DNA of 64,000 nt from Notospermus geniculatus (Eukaryota; Nemertea; Pilidiophora; Heteronemertea; Lineidae), in assembly GCA_002633025.1 (NCBI GenBank), contig NMRB01000201.1, positions 8,465 to 72,464 on the forward strand. Reading direction: 5' to 3'. The translations under genes were made by a program, and so were the position numbers. How positions within the stretch are numbered: position 1 is the stretch's first letter; each line of letters opens with the position of its first letter. Positions 23,363-52,300 of the stretch are shown in pieces. A model generated the notes under the pieces. The model worked only from the letters and a program-made list of their open reading frames with translations. It was not told where the DNA came from and did not search any database.

Positions 23363-24127
23363 CTGACACGCTAAATATCGACAAAATTTTGATGAAAGTT
23401 GGATTATTTGGTTTGGAAGGAAAGCACTTCCTGGTTCTGAGTACAGAGTAATGACACATATATCCCGCCGCTGTGACAATATAGTTCAACGCAATGAAAT
23501 AATATTGTCGTTCTTCAACATTTTTTACCTCTCCGTCCTTCTTTACTAATAATAGTGTGAAAAACGGCTTATAATTATGTATTCATATTATCAGTACATC
23601 TGCTTGTTTTTCATGTGCCAATTAAAAAAGTAGATCACGCGGATTAATTACTCTAGACTAGTTCTAAAGCTTTTGCGTGTGCAGACGAATTTAACTAAGA
23701 CAGGAAACCAGGCAAGCGTAGTTTTTGTTATGACCGAAAGGTGGCTGAAACGTCATCAGTCGCCCCCTCAGAGCGATTTTAGTACAAATATTTCGCCGGT
23801 CGAAAAAGCAGACGAAATGGCTCTGAGATCTTCGTAGGGTGACACGCGTCCTTCGAGGAATTGTTTATAGTTCACTCTTGATAATTTCCAGTAATTGACC
23901 TGTGCCTGGATTTTATAAAGCCTGCAGGGACAGACCAGCAGATCAGATCAAGATAGCCAGTCGACCAGCAAGCACTAGGCCTGCTATCTACATACATTGT
24001 ATACTCATACTGTGATGTGGACATTTATGATCATCTTCTGCTAAGGGTATTGTTAGGTGTCACTTTGTGAGTTGTCATTTATTGTGCTCTTTGATTCAAT
24101 TTGACTTTGCTACAGAAAGTAGGACTT
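23363..24127. promoter_or_regulatory. Shared intergenic region between WASL and NUAK start codons
   Basis: The two genes diverge from a 765 bp interval, so both promoters must lie in or next to it unless further 5' exons exist. An AG before 24117 (CTACAG) could be an acceptor for a NUAK 5' untranslated exon. No TATA box stands out. Confidence 0.5.
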
Positions 24128-34879
<10,752 letters not shown>

Positions 34880-37437
34880 ACAAATACCAAGTGACATTCG
34901 TCTTAGCCATCAGGCCCCCCAGTCAACCAAACTTCTTCGTGAAATGTTCCTCAGATTCCTTGTAACATCAAGATGAAGTATGACGGTTGTGCCAATTTCT
35001 GCCAGTGAATGAGAGTGAGGTCTGACGTACTTTGTGTCCAAATAAACCTGCCAAGTACATGTATATGCTCCATTGTCATTGAAATGAAGAATTTTGGATA
35101 CAATGTCTGTAACAGCCCTCTTTGACGTGGACACTTTTCAATGTTTTCCTTCCCAAATCATTTGAAGATCAATTATGATTTATACAGATCATCAGTGTCG
35201 CTATTGTTAATTCAACTTTCTTGGTGTTGTGCTCGATTGAAATTGTTGACTATTCTTTGTTAATTTAGTTTAAAAGACTATGTAATTGTAACCATGGTTA
35301 TGATGATAAATGAAACCAGTAAGTTTGAATCGGAGGGTCCCAAGTCTTGGCGCTGAAGGAACTTAGGAAGAAAAATGAACAGTCTAGATACTGATTTTAA
35401 TATGACTTTTTGGAAAAGTTAACAATGACTCGTGATGATCCAGATTCAAGTTATACCTTGTGATTATAGTTCCTTCAGCCCGTGCTGATCATGTGTTCTG
35501 CATGTATTTTATTCTGTCTTTTTGGACCTTTTTATACCATCTTCTTGTGCTCTAGTTAATCCTGTTTCAGAACTATTTTAGTCCATCTTGCTGTTAATAG
35601 GTTATAGAAAATGAGTATCTGATGACATAGGGTGTTCAGATGATGTTGCTGGCAACTTGCCCATGGATTTGATTTAAATTGAACTTTGTTAAAATGGTCG
35701 CTTCAGTATACTTAGTCTAGAACTAAGAGGCACCAGCTGACTGTAGGCCTACTGGAGAATCACTTGCACATTCATTCTCTCTCATCCATTACATAACGTA
35801 CATTGATATAACCTTTCCACTGTCAACAGGACCGCTGGCTTTACAAGGTTAATGGTATTTTGACGACTCAGGAGTGAACATTTTTGACTGTTGTGAATTC
35901 ACACATCTCTCTAAGTTAACTATAATTTGCATGTCTACAAGGTTTGTCTCGCATTCGGCATTTGCGTTTGTGTACGACACGGACGAGCCAAATTTTGGTG
36001 GAGTGGACAACAACCACACTCATGAAAACAACCAGTAAATAATCAATGTATCTATAATTTTTTTTTATTTTGGAGTAATATAGACTTTTGACACATGTAA
36101 ATTCACATATTTAGCAGATGCTAGAGTCCTACCAACTTGGAACAGACTATAATAGTGTATTAGATATGACTTCATGTCATCCTACCATTTACTTGGCAAA
36201 ATTGAAACTCCTGATTCGAAAGTTTGTACTGAAACATTATATCCTGAGGTGATATTTTCGTTTTTTGGGTGTATTTGGTGCCTTTTAGCCATTCCCCTTG
36301 TTTGACAGTGAAACTACGGTATTTGCAACTCAAATCGCGTTGTTTACAGCCTGGGCAGACTACACTGGTACATATCAACATATTTCTGCAGGTTGTTTAT
36401 ATCACGCACATGTTGAATGAATTGCCCACATTTTACCAGGTTTTGTGTGTTAAACACTGTCAGAGTAGTAATTGTTTGGCCAGTTGTTACGATCATGACA
36501 TATTATACCAATATCTGGCCTAATTTTAGATCCTGTATCTATATGATTATTGATGTTGTTTACGAGCCTTGGAGCACTGGCTAATAATCCATGGGTTTTG
36601 ATTGGTAGTGACGAATTCCTTTCCATCAGATCCTCAGTTTTAGTGTTGACATGGATCCTGGTCATGCAAATACACTCCAATATCACATGTACCTGGCCCT
36701 CACACCAATGCTCTAGGCCTACCTGGTAACCTAATCTGAACTCAAAATTGACTTGGGACTCAAAACTTAAGTTGTCTTGGAATTGTCTTGAGGACTTTCA
36801 TAGAAACAGCATAAATCTTGCTGGTTGTCAAGAGAGCTTTCACAGCAACAGCTAGAATCCAGCTGTTGGTCTCAGGAAGTCATCAAGAGACTTTTCACCG
36901 ACACAGCTGGAATCCAGCTGGTTCTCTCCCTTCGTTGCTTTTCTGAGATCCAAGTACACTAATGGTCTAAAGTGTACCAATATTGTGTTCTGTTCAAAGC
37001 AGTGTGATCAGATATTAAGTTGCCAAAACCGGTACTTTCAAATTGGTTGTTTATTTTTTGCTTGTGGAAGGAACATGTAAAATAGCAATATGAAAATTTG
37101 ATGAACGGGGTTGTAATGTCTCTGACATTTTCTAACATCACTTTAAGCTCCTACTTCTGTGATCAGGTTTCTTATCAAACTACAACAAATTTCTAAATGT
37201 ATTTTCTTTTTTGGACTTATTTCACCATGATCCGGATGGTAGACCCCAGTAATTTTACAAGCTGTCAGAATAAGAAAATTGTGGTGCTACATTGGGAAAA
37301 GAATGGAAGCCATTTTGATGTTACTATGACGATGTGAGATACAAATAAATGGGTTAAAATTATATCATGGTATTGTTATTTCATCAAACTAGCCAGTTTC
37401 TCACAAGTTTCCGGCAGTACTTGGAAAATTATGGATG

Positions 37438-37611
37438 AATAGGAGCTATCCGTCAGTTGACCAATAGGAGTCACTATAGTCCAATTCAATGCTGAAGGGA
37501 CCCATTCATGGTTGATTGAGCACCAATCAAGAGGATTCCTTCCTTTTGTACTGATACTGCTAGAAGTTTGCTGCCATCTTTTGGCAATAAACATGGTTGA
37601 CTGCTCCTATT
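37438..37611. mobile_element. MITE family A (AATAGGAGC ends), copy 1
   Basis: The ends AATAGGAGC and GCTCCTATT are inverted. Inside is CTCF-like CTGCCATCT (37571-37579). It is homologous along its length to 61483-61655 (CAGTTGACCAATAGGAGTCACT against CGAGTTGACCACTAGGTGTCACT, and the common CAATTCAATGC), with diverged middles. Confidence 0.78.
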
Positions 37612-40600
37612 GATGCCCATATCTGGTGTATGTCCTCTTGTGTTCCCTAGTTGGGTCTAGCATGTTGGTTGTCTCTGTAGAGGTCTAATGAGACTTCATC
37701 AGAAGCAGAGAAACACCTTGGGCCATATGCTATGGTCGGACTTCAGCCACACTTTCATTAAAGTCTGCCTTCTCAATGCTTCAAGCAAACAGTAAGTCTA
37801 ACTTCAGCTATACTTTTAGGCTGAAGTCCGACCGGCCCTAGTCTGAATGAGATCTGTTAGACTCGGAATCCGTGACATTTCTGGCTTATGGCATTTCTAA
37901 AGGCCAGCCTTTGAGGCATGGTCTGCAAACAGAACCACATTAGTCTTTTCGTCCTGGTCACGATCTCCACTAACTTCCCAGTTGCTGATAATCAGTGGAA
38001 CAAACGTCATTAAATACCAATCCTCATTATTGACTGCATCAACATCATCATGAAAGCATTTGAATAACAAAGCAGGGCGACAGTCGAATGAGTGGGCGGT
38101 ATTAACTACTTCAGCAGCTGATATGACTGAATGACGCAGTAGAACATGCTCATTAATTACAATCTGTTAATGGGATGGGTGAGCATGTTCAATATTAAAA
38201 CACCCGGATACATGTACCGGTATTATATGTGGGTTTCAGACAAGTATAGGCCTATATAGACTGTAAGATCACGTTTAAGAGGTCATGTTGACAGGAGATG
38301 CCAAAAATAATCAGCATGATGAGGTATCTTTCATTCACAATTTGGCTTGGATCCTGTTAAAGCGAGAAGCGGGACTTCTAAACATGAGTAATAGGGCTGA
38401 AGGGGTGGATGTTGTCCACTCTGAATCCTAACCCCTGGCCCCTATCCCACAACCCTTGATACCTATAGGCCTACCCCTGACCTCTAAAGCCTACTCCTAT
38501 CCAATACCCTAACCGGATGGCCTTACAGGCAGCCGTTACCCTAGTATATTGGGTACGGGGTACCCTGTTCCAATGGATTACGTTTACACCTTTTACAGTT
38601 ACCGGTAATACTAGGCCTACTGGCCGACTCGTCAATTCTGTCACTTTTTAAACATGATTTTAGAGTATATGCTAATGAGGATAAGACTAAAATTAAACGT
38701 CATCTCGCTGGAATTTGCACCATGTGGTCCGATGTAATGGAAATGACTGTCTGGCTGTTGTCATTATTTTTTCATTGATAAAGATAAGCGTGACAAGGCC
38801 TAAAATTCCAATGTAGGCGTCAGCATGAAATGAAAATGATATTCTGTCGGGTGAAACAAGATGTAACAGGAATCTCAGTCCCTGGAATCGAAGCCCGGTT
38901 CTATTGTTCGACGATGGATTATACTAGCTTATAAGCCAAAGCCGTTGGATTAAAACCAAACAATGGCAGACGATTGTAACTCAGACTTGCAGTGGAGTAC
39001 CACTCCTTCATGCCGGCAAACCTGATATACTCTACGTTTTCCTCGAAGATTATCGCGGGGTCAGATAAGGGGTGGCCATCTGCTAGGAATCTGTCCCCGT
39101 TTATGAAAACGAATAACGCATTCATAATTTCAAGTGAAATATTGACATCTTTATGAGTTCGTGATATCAGGCTAAGTGGAACACAACTCTCTGGTCAATA
39201 TTCTAATTGTTGTTGATTCATTGTCCAGACGAGAAAGCAACAACAAATATTTGCATTGAACCCACGATAAATTTGTTTACATGGTCGAAATATCGTCCGA
39301 CACGTTGTCGACCTGTTTATGCCATTATTCAATCGAGAACGGAGGACCGCCCATTAATAATCCGATAAACTTTCGTGGCGGATGGGTCACGGTTCCGGTG
39401 TAGCGTCAGTCAGTATTGCTTTCGCTCACTGATGAGTGTCCCTGCATCGTTTGCGAAGCAACCGCGTGGAAACAGCTGACATGCCTGTCTGCCTTTAACA
39501 ATATTGAGTTGGGCGCGCCTGTGGTCCGAGCAGCCGTACTGTGACGTCATTGGCCATGCAGTTATATAACTTTTGCTCATTAATTCGGATAAAGACTTAA
39601 TTAGCAGGCTGTGGGTGGCAAATGACCAAAGCGTCAGCACAGCAGGAGTGGAGACAAATCCTGAAAACACCAGCTCTGTCCTATTTATAGAAATACTTGA
39701 AAAAGCATTTCTAAACAGCGTAATTCCTGATGGCGTCATAACATGAACTGGGTTATTTGAATGGTGAAAGAATATAGAGTGATAGTACTCAAAGCAGGCC
39801 TACACACAATAGCGTCGGAAACAAAATAGAGTAAGCCCATAAATGGTTTCATGCTTTTCCTCCTCGGGACATAAAAAAATAATTGTCATCTTCAAATTAC
39901 CAAAGCAGGAAATTACTCTTAAAGGATAAATACTCTTTCAATGTATTTTTAAAAGGAACTAGGCAACTAATCACCTAGGCAACAGCCAGGACATCAATGG
40001 TCAGCAGCCGATAGATTCCATTACTTTCATGCGTCAATGAACGTTTGTAAACACGCCTTTGCCATCATTTATTGAAGCCAAGGCCTATTGTCCACGATGA
40101 CGTCAGAAGAATCAGCGGAACCATCGTCTGCTCAGCACAAGTGCTGCCACGTTTTGTTCTTCCTCTAAACCATGGTATGTGCCTTCTGTCTCTATCAGTG
40201 TCCATTATTAAAGGAGCACATGAATGAAATGCAAACAATGACAAGGGACAGGTTGTAGGCCTACTTTCATTGCACTGTTGATGCAAGAGGGCGCTGATCA
40301 AAATCTCACGTGGCTGTTTACCTCGACCTTGATTTGGCCCATTCTCTCCAAGCCAGCAACCAAAGGCACAAGAAAATAATCCCCAAAAAGAATATGATGA
40401 TGTCCCTGCAAGGGTCACAATGATATGTTGTGTCGATTCTGCTGTCATTTTAATTATTAATGTCCTGTCAATTACTACTGAAGTGGGTCACCTGCTTGTG
40501 GTACTAAAACAAGAGGCCTAGAGAGCATGGCACTCAGCTGAGAGAGTCTGTTGTACCACTAGGCAAGGTACGGGTGACACAAAATGGCATCACTGCAGGC

Positions 40601-41066
40601 AGGACAAGGCTGTGTAGGGGGATAATTGACAAGTGTCTGCACAGATAGGTCACAGCTGTTGAGTTACAGCCCAGCTGACAAATGTCTGTGGGCCTACAGC
40701 TAGGCCATGGCTGTTGGGTTACAGCCGAGAGAGAGGCGTCTGTACAGCTAGGCCAACCAAGGCTTAGGCGGTGTAGGTACAACCACATCAACACCATCTC
40801 GGTTGTACATTAACTTGAAAGAACAGATGGCCTAAAATACAATGCTTTATTTAAGATGGGCAATATATCAATGGCATCACAAATGTGGGTAGGTTTGTAG
40901 AGGTGGGCATAGAAGTGAAAACCACACAGGAAAGACAGAAAAAAGAACTCCAGAACTTCATTCATGATATAAAACATCTCAACACATTAGGACATTTTCC
41001 AGCCCCACTGAAAACTGCAGAAAAGTGGACACTGTTGACTTGTTCATTTTGAAGAATCACTGATTA

Positions 41067-41210
41067 AAGCGAATCGACAGTCGTTTTGTAAACAGAAGAA
41101 TGATGTTTGTAAACATTGCCCTCACAGCCAATCAGAATGCAGGAAATGAGTGTTTGTAAACAAAGATTCGTCCCCTTTTGCATTCAAATTTTTTGGCTGA
41201 CACATCGCTT
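41067..41210. mobile_element. Short MITE with AAGCGA ends, TA flanks
   Basis: AAGCGAATCGACAG at the left and CTGACACATCGCTT at the right are imperfect inverted partners, flanked by TA (41065-41066 and 41211-41212). Internal words TTTGTAAACA repeat three times. Confidence 0.55.
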
Positions 41211-43352
41211 TAATAGGTAAATAGGGATGTTCCAATTCGAAATCGATATGGCAAAGGGTTTAAGTGGCAAAGTAGACCCTGAAGATCATTCAGTGGGACA
41301 TCAAGCGTTCTACTTCTACTGAGCTTTATTGATATCACTCAACAAACTTCACTCATCAAAGCAATTGGAGGACAGTGTTATCAGTTTTTTATGTGCTACA
41401 ATCCATCAATATAGTCTCGGTCACCCAGCTGCTGCTTTGAATCTGGGGATCTGCAAAGTCTGTGTGTAGCAGTAAACTGGAACAAAATGGTTGGCTGTGC
41501 GAGACTACCATCAATATAGCTGTTTTGAGATGAAACACAAAGAGAAAGAAACTAATATACCCACCATAGCTTGCATCATAAGGCCAAGCAAATATACACA
41601 CAAGTGGTCACGCCACATGCAGCATAGAAAATACACCTTGTATGAAGTGCAGCCTTGAGATGCAGATGGCATCTTCAATTAGGCATTTTAGCTTGAAAGA
41701 ACACATGATCCTATGATTTCTTAAAGGGGAAAGATTCACAGTGAATGTCAAGTACACCGCTCTCATTTCATAATTTTGAGGGTACTTTTCAGTCGGATGT
41801 ACTGCCACCCTGTGATTATGAACCATCCCTGCTCCCTGGCCAGGGAAACTTGTCATGGAGATCAACAGACCAAGATGTACTAAACTGAGCATCAGTACAT
41901 TGGTGACATATCACGTAATTAGATCTTTGTTCGGCCTACACACAGTGTGAACATTATTCTTGCACATCCTTTGATATATATCACTAATCATTAGTAAAAT
42001 CCAAATCACGATTATAAATCAATCATGCATTGTCGACTGTAATTAATGACAGTTGTAATTAATGACAGTAATCATTATCTTAATTACTGAGGTGAGCACT
42101 AACGAAGCCACACTAACGCGTCGAAAACGGAAACGCTTGCTAAGTTGCCACAGTCAAAGTGAACTTGATACATGAAAGAAAATAATTTACAGAAAATTTT
42201 CCAACATCTTTACAATATTTACATGATTCCCAGTAGAGGAAAACTCATTAGCATGTGTTACGAACACACGCGAGACAATCAGATCCCTATTTATATTAGC
42301 CGTCCATCAAGACGTGGTGCGGAACTATGAGCATGCTTTTGGTCTGAAGTGACTGTTTCCGCAGTCTAACGTCCTGGTGTCGGCTCGTCAAATCAACATC
42401 ACGTCTACGTTCATAAAACTTAGTTCCTTGTCACGTATTAATGTAGACAGCAATTCTGTAGTATTAGCTGTGTGAGTCTGTGTTTGTGTCTAGGCCTATA
42501 CCTGTTTGCTAGACTGCTAACTAATGCCCTAAAACAGGACCTATTCTGAATTCAGATATTTCAGATGGATTCCATCGAAAAGACCCCATACAGAACCCAA
42601 GCCAGGCATTCATAGGCACATCATCATGCATTACCCAATAGCCTTATATCTGAAGTAACTCTTCCCTTACCTGTTAAGTAACCTTAGCAACACCAATGAA
42701 GACCACCCTGCTTATTTAATGACACACAGCCCTGCTGAATGCTCAGCTTGGATAGCAAATTTAACAGACGAGTCTCAATTCAGACATCCCATGAGAGAGA
42801 AAAGTGTAGACTACACACACTTTTATCATGTGCCCCAGAGGATCACCACTAGGCCTATTCAGATATAAAGCTTCAAAATACAGCACTATATCATAGAATA
42901 GATATTAATAAATCACAGTTCAACTAAAATAAACGGCTCCAGTTGAACTTCTGGAGATCATTATTAACAGCCTTCAAGCTATTCCCAGGCAACATTTACA
43001 AAACCATGCATTGAAGAAAAGTAACACACGTTTTCATACATGCTTTCGTGTACTCCAGCAAGTTTCATTGGATGGGTGCCGACTCCACGGTTTGCTAATA
43101 GCACAGGACACATGAAGGCTAGGCCCGCTGCATACTTTAACATACCACAGTTAGAAATAATCCTCAGTTATAAAAACACACAAGTTGCAGTGACAAGTGG
43201 TGTCAGCTGCAGAGTTCTTGCTCGGTTTATATTTATTATGCAAAAGAGAAGACCAGAGACATGAAATCTGCTTTTACTGGTACATATAAAAGGTGAACAT
43301 ACATGTATCAATGAAAAGTGTCCAACTTAGAACACCGAGGATTACTCTAATN

Positions 43353-48989
<5,637 letters not shown>

Positions 48990-49370
48990 CTTCGCAGAAT
49001 GAATGACAGGCCGATTGTGAGAAATTACCGACTTGCTATGTAAGCTGATCTTTGATTGGCTTAAAAATTACAGACGAATTTTACAAAAGCCGTTTGCAAG
49101 ACAGTTTTGTGAGCTTAATAACCAAGTAAACGCACGCACAGTTATAAAATATATCAATTGAAATGTCTGAACTGATTAAATTAATGTACTGACTGTTTTC
49201 CTTCCAGAAACAGGGATTTTTTGATTAGAGGTAGAGTGACGTCATCCGTAGGCTTGATGTAAACAGAATTTTCATTGGTCCAGCCTGTTTGTGATGCACT
49301 TACCACACTTGAGTGCAGTTTTGATCTTTTTCCCCTTGAAAAGGCCGGTTTTCTCCACCTTTTCAGAGTC
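48990..49370. promoter_or_regulatory. Bidirectional promoter interval, USP and SLC25A20
   Basis: 381 bp separate the two opposed start codons. Both genes are broadly expressed types in animals. No TATA box was seen. The interval would contain both 5' untranslated leaders. Confidence 0.55.
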
Positions 49371-52300
49371 ATGTCTGAGAATAAAGTCAGCCCACTTAAA
49401 AGCTTCTTTGCAGGGGGCTTCGGTGGCGTGTGCCTCGTCGCATCCGGGCATCCTTTGGACACAATTAAGGTCAGTTATTGACCTGCACAATCACTCAATC
49501 ACAATCTCATCACAATGCTATGCATATACATTGTATACACACAGCAGCTAGCAACACATACAGAATGTCCCAAAAGTAAATAAACCATGATGCCCAAAAG
49601 TCAACAAGAAGGTGGTATAAAACTATCTAGACCAAGGTCGACTTGGTTTAGCTTGGCCTTCACACCCAGCCTTTGTCGGGTCAAGTTGAATTGAAATTGA
49701 GACAAAAAATCTATTAAGGCCATAGGGCCTATAAAATTAATAAATAGATTCTCATCACTAGGATTTCAAAAATTTGGCAGGGAGGCGAATTTATATTTTA
49801 TATTTTTTTATACATGAATTAGAACAGTTTCCACATGCTTCCATGGCGGGGCCAAGGCCTGCCTGCAAAACCTGACTGGAGCCTCATGCATAGAGAAAAA
49901 GGAAGCAACTATTAGTACTGCCTGCTGTTCACAAGTGGCACACACAATCAATATTGATGATCCTTGTGAAAGCAGATGATCAAAAATGGAGAAAAAACAC
50001 AGTTTTGGAAGAAATATAAAATATAAAAAAAAATTGGGACGGAGGCAAAAATCGGGGCGGGAGGTGATGAGAATCTATTTATTAATTTTATATGGCCTAA
50101 AAAAAAACTTGGCCCTAGGCTACCTGCCATATTATTCGACCACACCTGTCGGGAGGCCCCTATTTATGGCAGGCTTGTGCCCTGCGATCTCGGGGTTCAA
50201 AGTTCATTCATACCATTTGGTCTAAAATGCGACGTGTGTTTTGCTCTGTGTGTGACCCAAAAATTTGATATCCTAATGCATTTTGTATTGTGTAGACTTG
50301 ATTTTTTGGCCTGTTCGACCAAATCTGCTTTTTCAGAACCTTTTCAGAATATGAACTTTGATCCCTGGATCTTTTCCTTAGGGCCTAATACCGGTAGGCC
50401 TACTCTGTCAGTCAGATTTTAGGTGACAATGATAGGAGAATAATTAATCCAATCTAGCATAACTAAGTAATCATTGGTCTTTGTGACGAGAGATAAGCAA
50501 ATTTACTGATTATTACTTTAGAGTAATATATCTGTCTGATTTGATTTCTTATCTTTGTGGTCACCTGGTCATTGTGATAAACCGGTACCGGTATATGGAA
50601 ATTGTGAATTCACTGAGAGGATTCAGATTTCAGCGGCAGGTTCTTGTGTGTCTATTAAAGTTGTGTCAGGTCATTATAATTCAGGATGTCTGACAACAAA
50701 ATTAGCCCCTCTAAGAGCTTCATAGCTGGTGGTTTTGGGGGAGTATGTGTTGTATTTACGGGGCACCCTTTGGACACAATCAAGGTAGGCTGTGAGGAAC
50801 ATGTATTGGTGAGCCAATAGGTGGCACCTTAAAATTTACCAGGTTATTTAAGTTCTGACTTCTGCTGCTTCTTAACTCTAGGCCACTTCTCAATTAAAGA
50901 TAGCATTGTCCCATACACCCGTAATTATCCTCTGTCTGTAGGCCTATGTGATGTAGGCCTGCATTGTGAGGTCGAGGTGGATTGAACTTTGAGTGAGACT
51001 CCCCTGCTTGATACTATAAGGCCACACTTTTTTTATTTGTTGGATTACGAAACTCCCAATCCAAAACATATGTGCAGGTGGGTGGAAAAAAAATAAAAAT
51101 AAAAATAACTATTTTTGTATTTTCACGTTAATTTTCAAATTTGGATGCCTTGAGATGCAATTTCCCAGCATTTGATGATGTATTTTAGCACTCTGGCATA
51201 CGCATCTTATGAACATTTTTTGCCGACACAACCTTTCATTCATAATCAGGTGGAATTTATGGTCGGCGAGAAAAAAAACACTCGTCAAAAATGGTGGTCG
51301 GGTTTTTAATTTTTTTTTCACTTTTGGGAAAATGATGTGCGGCGGATTCGTAATCCAACAAATAAAAAAAGTGTGGCCTAATGAAGGAACCTTCAACATG
51401 GCCATTAACGGTGTTGCACTTGTTCACACCTTATCCCACCTGTTGAGGACACCTGGTACTCTGGGGTTGGAGTCACACCCTTTGCTGTGGTGCAAAAATA
51501 AGAGGCCTAAACAAAATGAAGATTTAAGACTTTGAACCCATGTAGTAAGTTTCCATTCACATAGACCTTCTCAGTTCTGACACCTTCAATACTAATTTCA
51601 GGTGCGACTCCAGACTATGCCAAAACCTGGCCCTGGGGAGAATCCGCTTTACTCAGGGACTTTTGACTGTGCTAGGAAAACAATAACAAAGGAGGTATGT
51701 GAAACCATCTTAACAACAGTTATCTGAAACTTTTGTAAAATAATGATGTTATGAAATATACAGATGCAAAGGGTCAGTAATGTAACACATAATTTCAATC
51801 TTTCAGGGATTTCGAGGTCTTTACAAGGGAATGGGAGCACCTATTGCTGGTGTCACTCCTATTTTTGCAATCTGCTTCTTCGGTTTCAATCTTGGCAAGA
51901 AATTACAACAGAAGAGTGAAAATGAGAAACTAAAGTTAGTACAATACATTGTATACAGGGTGCTCTCTTGAGACCATTCAGACTGCCTGAGTAATATAGG
52001 GTAACAAGACCATCTTTGGGGACCAAGATCTCGGGATCAATGCCGGAGATCACAATGTTGTCCCTCTGGTGATTGTGAGGACATTTCTCTTGGACTGTGC
52101 AGGTTCCTGCCTACATCTCATAAGTACTACCCAATGCCTCTGGATCTGAATGTTGGAGGCCATATTTGACCTCTTAAGTTGATGTTTCATCGTTTCAGCT
52201 TGGTGCAGCTATTTCAAGCAGGTATGCTTGCTGGTGTCTTCACAACTGCCATCATGGCCCCTGGAGAAAGAATCAAGTGTCTATTGCAGGTAGGAGAGAA

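Larger units (their letters stand above)
34880..43352. other. NUAK 3' region and gene-poor intergenic DNA
   Basis: Possible NUAK poly(A) signals are at 35039 and 37344. Repeats include a MITE at 37438-37611, an element at 41067-41210 and an imperfect tandem copy of a CAGCTAGGCC-containing unit near 40620-40755. A minus-strand frame at 38919-39125 (68 codons) has no recognised domain. The remaining USP exons, which should follow on the minus strand, were not found here by eye. Confidence 0.5.
49470..51601. other. SLC25A20 introns after the two alternative first exons
   Basis: Contains exon 1b (50686-50784) and two GGCC-ended MITEs (49718-50097 and 51020-51378). Otherwise unremarkable. Confidence 0.7.
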
